This document shows positions 47,766-54,184 of a stretch of DNA of 54,184 bases, in pieces (the stretch's first letter is position 1; every line of letters begins with the position of its first letter). The position numbers and the translations under genes were made by a program. The stretch is from JAWVFM01 sp963771655. GTDB taxonomy: Bacteria; Actinomycetota; Thermoleophilia; Solirubrobacterales; 70-9. The notes beneath the pieces were generated by a model. That model was not told the DNA's origin. It was given only the letters and a program-made list of their open reading frames with translations, and did not search any database. The DNA lies in the NCBI GenBank assembly GCA_963771655.1, contig CAVYUG010000010.1:1-54184 (forward strand), in the 5' to 3' direction.

Positions 47766-48778
47766 TCGAGCCCCTCCGTCTCCGAGAGCCCCAGCGCGAG
47801 GTTCAGGTTCTGTACCGCCTGGCCCGCCGCGCCCTTCCAGAGGTTGTCGATCGCGGCGAAGACGACGACGCCGGCGCCGCCTGGGTCCGGCGCAGCGCGA
47901 ACCAGGCAGAGGTTCGTCTCGCGCACGTCGCGAACGCCCGGTGGCCGCGAGACCACATCCACGAACGGCTCGCCGTCGTAGCGCTCGCGGTAGAGATCCG
48001 CGAGCTCGGCCTCGCCGAGCTCGCGGGACGGCCTGACGAAGCAGGTCGCGAGCAGGCCCTGGTCGATGGGAAGCAGGTGCGGGACGAAGGAAATCTCGCC
48101 CTCGGCGCCGCGGGCGTGAAGCTCCTGCGCGATCTCGGGGTAATGGCGGTGGCCGTCGACCCCGTAGGGGCTGAAGTTCTCCGCCACGTCGACGAAGTCG
48201 GCGCCGCCCCGCCCGGCTCCCGAGACGCCCGAGGCCGCGCTGATCGCCACGTCGCCCAAGAGCCCCGCCTCGGCCAGGGGTGCCAGCGCCAGGAGCGCCG
48301 CCGTCGGGTAGCAGCCGGGGTTCGCCACGAGATCCGCCTCGCGCACCGCGTCGCGGCCGAGCTCGGGCAGCCCGTAGACCGCGCCCTCGAGCAGGTCGGG
48401 ATCCCCGTGCGGACCGTACCAGCGCTCGTAGCTCGGGAGGTCCCGCAGGCGGAAGTCGGCCGAGAGGTCGACGACGGTCGCCCCGAGCCCGCGCAGGGCG
48501 GCGACCACGGGCGCTGCCGCGCCGTGCGGGTAGCTGACGATCGCCGCATCGATCTCCTCCGCGCGGTCGAGGTCGAGCTCCGTCAGCGCGAGCGGGACGC
48601 GGTGGCGCGGGTGGAGATCATCGAGGCGGGTCCCGGCCTCGGACCGCGCCGTTGCGGCGACCAGCTCAAGCCGGGGGTGGCGCCATACGAGGGCGGCTGC
48701 GAGGGCGCCCGCGAGGCCGGAGGCCCCGGCTACGAGGACCCTCGCGGCCGGCTCACCGTCCATCGGCTGCGAGCTCAT
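47762..48778 (-). CDS. argC: N-acetyl-gamma-glutamyl-phosphate reductase
   Basis: 338 residues. NADP-binding VLVAGASGLAGALAAAL, substrate motif VDLSADFRLRD, catalytic Cys156 in ADLVANPGCYPTAALLAL, His in DGHRHYPEIAQEL. It reduces N-acetylglutamyl phosphate to the semialdehyde. The frame is open 570 bases further upstream antisense to pheT, but the ATG at 48778 overlaps the pheT stop (ATGA) and gives a normal-length enzyme. The first arg gene is thus translationally coupled to pheT. Confidence 0.95.
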   Translation of the reverse strand: MSSQPMDGEPAARVLVAGASGLAGALAAALVWRHPRLELVAATARSEAGTRLDDLHPRHRVPLALTELDLDRAEEIDAAIVSYPHGAAAPVVAALRGLGATVVDLSADFRLRDLPSYERWYGPHGDPDLLEGAVYGLPELGRDAVREADLVANPGCYPTAALLALAPLAEAGLLGDVAISAASGVSGAGRGGADFVDVAENFSPYGVDGHRHYPEIAQELHARGAEGEISFVPHLLPIDQGLLATCFVRPSRELGEAELADLYRERYDGEPFVDVVSRPPGVRDVRETNLCLVRAAPDPGGAGVVVFAAIDNLWKGAAGQAVQNLNLALGLSETEGLE

Positions 48779-51240
48779 TCCCTCAACCCCCCGCCGAGCG
48801 CGGTGATCGCCTCCCGAATCGCCTCCCGAATCGACGCCACCTCGGTGTCCGTGAGCGTCCGGTCGGCCGCCCGGAACTCGAGCCGGAGGGCGATGCTCTT
48901 CCGGCCCTCGCCGATGGCGTCGCCCGTGTAGACGTCGAACGGAGTGGCCGCGCGCAGCAGCTCCCCGCCCGCCGCCATCACGGCCGCTCGCAGCTCCGCC
49001 GCCGGCACCGTCTCCGGAACCACAGCGGCGACGTCCTCGAAGAGCGGCGGATACGTCGTCAGGTCCTCGTAGCGCTCGTCGCCCACCCCCGCGGCGTCGG
49101 CGAGGGGCGCGAGGTCGACCTCGAAGGCGACCGCGGCGGGCAGGTCCCAGCGCCCGGCGACGAGCGGGTGGACCTCGCCCAGCCAACCGATCGCCTCGCC
49201 GGCGAGCTCCACGCGCGCGGCGCGTCCCGGATGGAGGAACGGCTCGGAGGCCGGGACCGTCGCCACCGCCACCTCGAGATGGCGGCACAGCGTCTCCAGC
49301 ACGCCCTTGGCCTCCGCGAACCCGGCCGGCTGGGGCTCCCCGCGCCATCCGCCGGGCGCGAGCGGTCCCACGACGAGGGCGCCCAGGCGATGCGGCTCGA
49401 GCGCCGGCGGCGGCATCCCGCCCGGGAACGCCCCGGCCAGGACACCGCCCTCGGCCGGCGCCGGCACCGGGAGGTAGACCCGGCCCGACTCGAACAGCGC
49501 CACGCGCTCGACGTCACGGGCGAGGTTGTGACGGGCGGCATCGAGGAGCCCACCCAGAAGGGTGGTGCGAAGCCCGACGTGCTCGGCCGAGATCGGGTTG
49601 TGGGTCGCGACCATCGGGCGCCGCTCGTCACCGGGCTCGAGCCCGAGCCGCTCGGACAGATCGGCCGGGACAAAACGCCAGGTGACGATCTCGTCGAGGC
49701 CGAGGTCGCGCAGCACGTCCTCGGAGCGGCGGCGAAGGACCTGATCGCGGGAGAGGCCGCCGGTCCGCTCGCCATGAGCCGGGAGCGTGCGCGGAAGGCG
49801 GTCGAGACCGTGGAGCCGCGCGACCTCCTCGACGAGGTCGGCCTCCCGGGTGACGTCGTAGTGGCGGTCGACCGGCACCGTCGCGCGCAGGTCGCGCTCG
49901 CCGTCGAGCTCGACCCCGAACTCGAGGGCCTCGAGGTGGCCGCGAGCCTCCTCACGCTCGACGTGCGTGCCGAGCAGCGAGTCGAGCCGGGCGCCGCGCA
50001 GGGAGATCACGTGCGGCGCGGGGATATCGGCCGCGACGTCGATCGTGCCGGGCACGAGGGCGGCACCCATCTCGACGAGAACGCGCGAGGCGACCCGCTG
50101 CGCGCGCAGGGCGAGCTCGGGGTGAAGCTGCTTCTCGAATCGCATCGAGGCGTCGGTCCGGAGCCCGAGCATCGTCGAGGTGCGCAGGATGTTGACCCCG
50201 TTCCAGGTCGCGACCTCGAGCAGCACCCGCGAGGTCTCCTCCGAGACCTCCGAGCGTGCGCCACCCATGATCCCGGCGATTCCCGAGGGCCCCTCGCGGT
50301 CGCAGACCAGCACGGTCTCGGCGTCGAACCTCCGCTCGACTCCGTCGAGCGTCGTCATCCGCTCGCCCTCCCGCGCCGTGCGGATCACGAGCTCCCCGCC
50401 GGGCACGCGATCGAGGTCGAAGGCGTGCAGGGGCTGCGCCGAGAGCAGCATCACGTAGTTGGTCACGTCGACGACGTTGGAGATCGGCCTCTGCCCCGCT
50501 GCCGAGAGCCTGGCCTTGAGCCAGAGCGGCGAGGGTCCGACCTGCACGCCCTCGAAGACGCGGGCCGTGAACCGAGGGCAGAGCTCGGGGACATCCACCT
50601 GCACGGAGGCGACCCCGTCGACGCTCCCCTCCCCCCTGGCCTCGACATCCTCCTCCCACGGCGCGGGAGCGAGCGGCGCGCCGGTTATTGCGTGGAGCTC
50701 ACGGGCCACTCCGTAGACGCCGAGGCAGTCGGAGCGGTTGGGGTTCAGGTCCAGCTCGAGGACCTGGTCGGAGATCGTGAAGGCCTGGCCGAGCGGCGTT
50801 CCCGGCTCGGGGCCGGCGCCGTCGATCGCCATCACGATGATGCCCTCGGAGTCGGTCCCCACGCCGAGCTCGGTCTCGCTCAGGATCATTCCGTTCGACT
50901 CGACCCCCCGGAGCCTCGCCGCGCCCAGCCTCTGACCACCGGAGAGAACGGCCCCCGGCAACGCGACCGGCACCGTCTGACCGGCCGCGACGTTTGGGGC
51001 GCCGCAGACGATCGTGCGCTCGCCGTCGCCGGCGTCGACGGTGCAGACCGAGAGGCGGTCGGCGTTCGGGTGCCTCTCGACCCCGAGCACGCGGCCGACG
51101 ACGAAGCCGTCAACCGACGGCGCGCCGAACTGGGAGACGCGCTCGACCTCCACCGCCTTCATCGACAGGAGCTCGGCGACGCCCTCGGCCGGCAGGCCGG
51201 GATCGCAGTACTCGCGCAGCCAGGAGAAGGGGACCTTCAC
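48775..51240 (-). CDS. pheT: Phenylalanyl-tRNA synthetase beta subunit
   Basis: 821 residues, normal length. Begins VKVPFSWLREYCDP. An OB-fold tRNA-binding domain (GRVLGVERHPNADRLSVCTV), B3/B4 region with ELDLNPNRSDCLGVYGVARE, B5 domain, the catalytic-like core (WRFVPADLSERLGL, THNPISAEHVGLRTTLLGGL) and a C-terminal anticodon-binding ferredoxin fold (YPPLFEDVAAVVPETV) are all present. GTG 51240 overlaps the pheS TGA (GTGA). The continuous plus-strand frame opposite this gene is a codon-bias shadow. Confidence 0.97.
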   Translation of the reverse strand: MKVPFSWLREYCDPGLPAEGVAELLSMKAVEVERVSQFGAPSVDGFVVGRVLGVERHPNADRLSVCTVDAGDGERTIVCGAPNVAAGQTVPVALPGAVLSGGQRLGAARLRGVESNGMILSETELGVGTDSEGIIVMAIDGAGPEPGTPLGQAFTISDQVLELDLNPNRSDCLGVYGVARELHAITGAPLAPAPWEEDVEARGEGSVDGVASVQVDVPELCPRFTARVFEGVQVGPSPLWLKARLSAAGQRPISNVVDVTNYVMLLSAQPLHAFDLDRVPGGELVIRTAREGERMTTLDGVERRFDAETVLVCDREGPSGIAGIMGGARSEVSEETSRVLLEVATWNGVNILRTSTMLGLRTDASMRFEKQLHPELALRAQRVASRVLVEMGAALVPGTIDVAADIPAPHVISLRGARLDSLLGTHVEREEARGHLEALEFGVELDGERDLRATVPVDRHYDVTREADLVEEVARLHGLDRLPRTLPAHGERTGGLSRDQVLRRRSEDVLRDLGLDEIVTWRFVPADLSERLGLEPGDERRPMVATHNPISAEHVGLRTTLLGGLLDAARHNLARDVERVALFESGRVYLPVPAPAEGGVLAGAFPGGMPPPALEPHRLGALVVGPLAPGGWRGEPQPAGFAEAKGVLETLCRHLEVAVATVPASEPFLHPGRAARVELAGEAIGWLGEVHPLVAGRWDLPAAVAFEVDLAPLADAAGVGDERYEDLTTYPPLFEDVAAVVPETVPAAELRAAVMAAGGELLRAATPFDVYTGDAIGEGRKSIALRLEFRAADRTLTDTEVASIREAIREAITALGGGLRE

Positions 51241-52352
51241 GAAAACTGCTCCAGGAAGCGCACGTCGTTCTCGAAGAAGAGGCGCAGGTCGGGAATCGCG
51301 TGCTTCAGCATCGCGATGCGCTCGATGCCCATGCCGAACGCGAAGCCCTGCGTCTCGTCGGGCACGTAGGCGCCGCCGACCGACCCGAACACGTTCGGGT
51401 CGACCATGCCCGCGCCGAGGATCTCGATCCAGCCCGTCCCCTTGCACAGCGGGTCGCGCTCGCCGTCCGCGAGCGTCCCGGTGCCCTCGCACCGGAAGCA
51501 GGAGACGTCGACCTGGACGCTGGGCTCGGTGAAGGGGAAGAAGTCGGGCTTGAGGCGAGTGCGCCGCTCCGGACCGAACAGCTCGCGCGCGACCGCGTCG
51601 AGCGTGCCCGCGAGGTCGGCGAGCGAGATCCCCTCGGCGACGGCGAGGCCCTCGACCTGGTGGAACATGGGCAGGTGCGTCGCGTCGATCGTGTCGCGCC
51701 TGTAGACGGTGCCGGGCACGATGATGAAGAGAGGGGGCTCGTTCTCCTCCATCGCGCGGACCTGCATCGGCGAGGTGTGCGTGCGCCACAGCACGTCCTT
51801 CGGCCCCGGTGGCAGGCCATGCTCGTTGACCACGGCCTCCGGGAGGCTCTTCGGATCGACGTAGAAGCTGTCCTGCGTCAGCCGCGCGGGATGCCCCGGC
51901 GGGTGGTTCAGCGCCGTGAAGTTGTAGTAGTCGTGCTCGACCTCGGGGCCCTCCATCACCCGGTAGCCGAGCCCGACGAAGGCGTCCTCGATCTCGCGGC
52001 GCGTGAGGTTGAGCAGATGAAGGTGGCCGGTGGCGACCGGCGGTAGGCCGGGCAGCGTCACGTCGACCGCCCCGGCCGCGAGCTCGGTCGAAAGCTCAGC
52101 CGCCTCGAGCTCTCCGGCCCGCCGCTCGAGCAGCGACTCGAGCCTCCCGCGCGCCTGGTTGGCGGCCGCGCCCACCGGCCCGCGATCCTCAGCCGGGAGG
52201 CCACCGATCCCGCGCAGGATCTCCGTCAGCTCGGAGCGCCGCCCGAGGAACCGCACCCGGGCCTCCTCGAGATCGGAGCTCGAAGCCGAACCTGAGATCG
52301 CGTCCTCCGCCTCGGCGCGGATCGCCTCGATTCGTGCCAGCGCGTCAGCCAC
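51237..52352 (-). CDS. pheS: Phenylalanyl-tRNA synthetase alpha subunit
   Basis: 371 residues, class-II synthetase. N-terminal coiled coil, motif-1/2 region GPEVEHDYYNFTALNHPPGH and DSFYVDP, LLWRTHTSPMQVRAM-like strand, ATP motif 3 GFAFGMGIERIAMLKHAIPD followed by LRLFFENDVRFLEQF. It charges tRNA-Phe together with PheT. GTG start overlapping the methyltransferase gene by 8 bases. No T-box or pheM-like leader is seen upstream because the SpoU gene abuts. Confidence 0.97.
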   Translation of the reverse strand: MADALARIEAIRAEAEDAISGSASSSDLEEARVRFLGRRSELTEILRGIGGLPAEDRGPVGAAANQARGRLESLLERRAGELEAAELSTELAAGAVDVTLPGLPPVATGHLHLLNLTRREIEDAFVGLGYRVMEGPEVEHDYYNFTALNHPPGHPARLTQDSFYVDPKSLPEAVVNEHGLPPGPKDVLWRTHTSPMQVRAMEENEPPLFIIVPGTVYRRDTIDATHLPMFHQVEGLAVAEGISLADLAGTLDAVARELFGPERRTRLKPDFFPFTEPSVQVDVSCFRCEGTGTLADGERDPLCKGTGWIEILGAGMVDPNVFGSVGGAYVPDETQGFAFGMGIERIAMLKHAIPDLRLFFENDVRFLEQFS

Positions 52353-53040
52353 GGCGCGCCATCCTATGTCCGAGCTCGTAGAGCGCCACGGTCACGGCCA
52401 TGGCGACGTTCAGCGAGTCGGGCCGCCGGCCCGGACCGGCACCCGCGCCCGTCGCGTCGGCGGCCTCGAGGAGGTCGGCCGGAAGACCCTCGCGCTCGGC
52501 GCCCGCGCAGACGACGAGCGGCGGGTCCGCCGTCGCCTCCGCGATCGGCGTCTCGGCGCCGACGTCGAGCGCCAGCGTGGTGCCGGGCAAGGCCGCGAAG
52601 TCGGCCCGCGCGGGCGGGCGGGCGAAGATCGAGCCCATGCTCGCTCGCACCGCCTTCGGCGAGTGGGGGTCCGCGCACCCGGGCCCGAGCACCACGGGCC
52701 CGTCCGCGAGCGCGTGGGCGGAGCGGATGATCGCGCCCACGTTCCCGGGGTCGCCGACGCCGTGCAGATAGACGGCGAGCTCGCCCGCCGCCTCGGACCA
52801 GCGCTGGCGGTAGACGCCAAGGGCACGCGTGCCCGAGCCGAGAGAGCTCGCGCGGTCGAGCAGGTCCGGCTCCACGTCGGTGCCGGCGCGCAGCAGGAAG
52901 ACCGGCTCACAGCCCTCGCCCGCCGCCGCCTCGACCAGGTCCTCGCCCTCGGCGACGAACAGGCCTTCGCGCTCGCGATGCTTTCGCTCGCGCAGCTTGC
53001 GGACCAGCTTCAGCTTCTCGTTGTCGTTTGAGGTGATCAT
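52345..53040 (-). CDS. SpoU/TrmH-family RNA 2'-O-methyltransferase
   Basis: 231 residues. An N-terminal substrate-binding part (KLRERKHREREGLFVAEGED) precedes the SPOUT knot: VGDPGNVGAIIRSAHAL (motif 1 with Asn and Arg), VVCAGAEREGLPADLL (motif 2) and RPDSLNVAMAVTVALYEL (motif 3). It methylates ribose in rRNA or tRNA; the exact target is not evident. The ATG lies only 6 bases after the T-run of the rplT terminator, leaving no room for a normal ribosome binding site outside the hairpin, so expression may depend on terminator read-through or an unusual start. Confidence 0.88.
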   Translation of the reverse strand: MITSNDNEKLKLVRKLRERKHREREGLFVAEGEDLVEAAAGEGCEPVFLLRAGTDVEPDLLDRASSLGSGTRALGVYRQRWSEAAGELAVYLHGVGDPGNVGAIIRSAHALADGPVVLGPGCADPHSPKAVRASMGSIFARPPARADFAALPGTTLALDVGAETPIAEATADPPLVVCAGAEREGLPADLLEAADATGAGAGPGRRPDSLNVAMAVTVALYELGHRMARRG

Positions 53041-53046
53041 CGAACG

Positions 53047-53071
53047 AAAAAGGGCGGCACTCTGGCCGCCC
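53047..53071 (-). terminator. Intrinsic terminator of the infC-rpmI-rplT operon
   Basis: Read on the minus strand: GGGCGGC, 6-base loop, GCCGCCC, then TTTTT. Stem arms at 53052-53058 and 53065-53071, T-run at 53047-53051. It lies 27 bases after the rplT stop. It is the only textbook Rho-independent terminator found in the window. Confidence 0.88.
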
Positions 53072-53097
53072 CGGGAGACTTCGCGATCGACACTAGG

Positions 53098-53457
53098 TCA
53101 GGCCGCGGTGGCCTCCCGGGCAAGCTCGGCAAATCGGCGAAACGCCTCGGGGTCGTGGACGGCGATGTCGGCGAGCATCTTCCGGTTCACCTCGACACCC
53201 GCCTCCTTGAGGCCGTGGACGAGCTCGGAGTAGCTCATGCCCTCTCGCCTCGCGGCGGCGTTGATCCGCGTGATCCAGAGGCGCCGGAAGTCGCGCTTGC
53301 GCGCCCGCCGGTCGCGGTAGGCGTACTGGCCGGAGCGCATGAGCTGCTCGTTGGCGAACCGGTAGCTCGAGTGCTTGCGCCCCCAGTAGCCCTTGGCCTG
53401 CTTCAGGACCTTCTTGCGCCGCCGCTTGCGAGCGACGGCGTTGGTCGCGCGGCTCAC
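53098..53457 (-). CDS. rplT: 50S ribosomal protein L20
   Basis: 119 residues, full length. Basic N-terminal extension (ARKRRRKKVLKQAKGYWGRK) that threads into 23S rRNA, then RFANEQLMRSGQYAYRDRR and LWITRINAAARREGMSYSEL. Required for early 50S assembly. GTG start one base after the rpmI stop. Confidence 0.98.
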   Translation of the reverse strand: MSRATNAVARKRRRKKVLKQAKGYWGRKHSSYRFANEQLMRSGQYAYRDRRARKRDFRRLWITRINAAARREGMSYSELVHGLKEAGVEVNRKMLADIAVHDPEAFRRFAELAREATAA

Positions 53458-53458
53458 T

Positions 53459-53662
53459 TCAGCCGCCCTTTCCGCCCAGCAGCGTGCGAACGCGCTTCTG
53501 GTCGGGCTTCGCGACCTCGGTGGGCTTCGACATGTGGCGCTTGCGCTTCGGCGACTTGTGCTCGAGCATGTGACTCGAGTACGCGCGCCGCCCGCGCAGC
53601 TTGCCCTTGGCGGTCTTGCGGAAGCGCTTCTTGGCCCCGGAATGGGTTTTCATCTTCGGCAT
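53459..53662 (-). CDS. rpmI: 50S ribosomal protein L35
   Basis: 67 residues: MPKMKTHSGAKKRFRKTAKG start, HMLEHKSPKRKRHM core; full length. It lies between infC and rplT in the universal order and is translationally close to rplT (1-base gap). Confidence 0.98.
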   Translation of the reverse strand: MPKMKTHSGAKKRFRKTAKGKLRGRRAYSSHMLEHKSPKRKRHMSKPTEVAKPDQKRVRTLLGGKGG

Positions 53663-53715
53663 ATCGAGCCGACTATTGAAGCAGAGCGAGGTCGGCTCGA
53701 CGCCAACCGCCGGCG

Positions 53716-54184
53716 TCAGCCCGACGCTGCAGCGGCCGCCTCGCCCCCGTCGGAGGAGGCGTCGGTGTCGGGTGGTCCGGCGGAAGCCGCCTCGCCCTCG
53801 GCGATCGCGGCGCGCGTCGGCGCCAGCAGCATGCTCATGTTGCGACCCTCCTGCACCGGGTGATGCTCGATCACCGCAAGCTCCTCGATATCGGTGAAGA
53901 GGCGCTCCAGCAGGGTGCGGCCGCGCTCGGGGTGAGCCTGCTCGCGGCCACGGAACATGATCGTGACCTTCACCTTGTTGTTGGCGCGAAGGAAGCGCTC
54001 GACGTGGCCGCGCTTGGTCTCGTAATCGTGCTGGGCGATCTTGGGACGCAGCTTGATCTCGCGCACGTTCACCTGCTGCTGGTGCTTGCGCGCGGCCTTG
54101 GCCTTCTGCTCCTGCTCGTACTTGTACTTCGAGTAGTCGAGCAGGCGCGTGACGGGCGGGCGGGCGTCGGGCGCGACCTCGACC
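53716..54184 (-). CDS. infC: Translation initiation factor IF-3, C-terminal part (cut by window edge)
   Basis: The frame enters at the window's right end and covers ~155 codons. The end of the N-domain and linker (RLLDYSKYKYEQEQKAKAAR) and the whole C-domain (VNVREIKLRPKIAQHDY, VTIMFRGREQAHPERG) are present. A ~30-residue Ala/Gly/Glu tail (AIAEGEAASAGPPDTDASSD) extends beyond the usual end. IF-3 binds the 30S subunit and proofreads start-codon pairing; infC itself usually starts at a rare codon, which is outside this window. 53 bases separate it from rpmI. Confidence 0.95.
   Translation of the reverse strand, partial: VEVAPDARPPVTRLLDYSKYKYEQEQKAKAARKHQQQVNVREIKLRPKIAQHDYETKRGHVERFLRANNKVKVTIMFRGREQAHPERGRTLLERLFTDIEELAVIEHHPVQEGRNMSMLLAPTRAAIAEGEAASAGPPDTDASSDGGEAAAAASG

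Noticed and set aside
48652..51369. Continuous 905-codon plus-strand frame opposite pheT
   Set aside because: pheT on the minus strand is unmistakable and full length; the plus frame encodes Arg/Gly/Pro-rich low-complexity sequence with no domain. Long antisense frames are expected at this GC content.

Overview
The window is high-GC DNA (about 70% by eye) with actinobacterial hallmarks: a BldC-like small MerR protein, a class E-type sortase, frequent GTG/TTG starts and many 4-base stop/start overlaps. The secreted Ig-like repeats and the unnamed CWRPY...SPFNTPI domain suggest a deep Actinomycetota lineage such as Thermoleophilia/Solirubrobacterales. That placement is inference. No mobile element, CRISPR array, tRNA or rRNA was seen.

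Left part (1-10.5 kb). Signalling and housekeeping: the tail of a GGDEF protein, a MerR regulator with a degenerate sensor domain, a BldC-like regulator behind an intergenic region packed with one repeated motif, an HD-GYP c-di-GMP phosphodiesterase, an MFS exporter, an ICL/PEP-mutase family enzyme, a coiled-coil lytic transglycosylase, argG with a 51-residue membrane protein, a sortase, and three tandem coiled-coil paralogues sharing a C-terminal motif.

Middle (10.6-42.4 kb). A large surface-glycan locus with genes on alternating strands: five glycosyltransferases, two Wzz/BY-kinase fusions (one apparently degenerate), a Wzy-type ligase/polymerase, a Wzx flippase, two NodB deacetylases, a glucuronyl C5-epimerase, an alpha/alpha-toroid protein, three FemAB-like acyltransferases, a short GNAT, and three secreted proteins of an unnamed family. 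Two of these secreted proteins share an apparently identical 920-bp block, and one also carries nearly three identical 285-bp repeats. Inside the locus is a three-gene set: an adenylation enzyme whose binding pocket reads D-L-L-Y-L-A-L-V-C-K (the L-proline code of pyrrole-forming pathways), a stand-alone carrier protein, and an acyl-CoA-dehydrogenase-like enzyme with an isovaleryl-CoA-dehydrogenase-type catalytic Glu. This is the gene set that makes pyrrole-2-carboxyl-S-carrier protein from proline in prodigiosin, pyoluteorin and aminocoumarin pathways. Here it lies directly upstream of a GNAT inside a glycan locus, suggesting a pyrrole-acylated surface polysaccharide. An ATP-grasp/flavin-monooxygenase fusion and an aldo-keto reductase follow on the same strand.

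Right part (42.4 kb-end). A compact minus-strand block, upstream to downstream: infC(partial)-rpmI-rplT, intrinsic terminator, SpoU methyltransferase, pheS, pheT, argC, argJ, argB, argD, a DUF4091/GH123-like secreted protein and a Thr-rich membrane protein, mostly joined by 4-base overlaps. With argG at 7-8 kb, the window holds most of the acetylated arginine pathway; argF, argH and argR are not present.

Working model (inference): the glycan is built by the GTs, flipped and polymerised by Wzx/Wzy under BY-kinase control, and remodelled by deacetylation and C5-epimerisation, a logic like that of heparosan. Freed amines or hydroxyls would then be acylated, with pyrrole-2-carboxylate as the most specific predicted acyl group.
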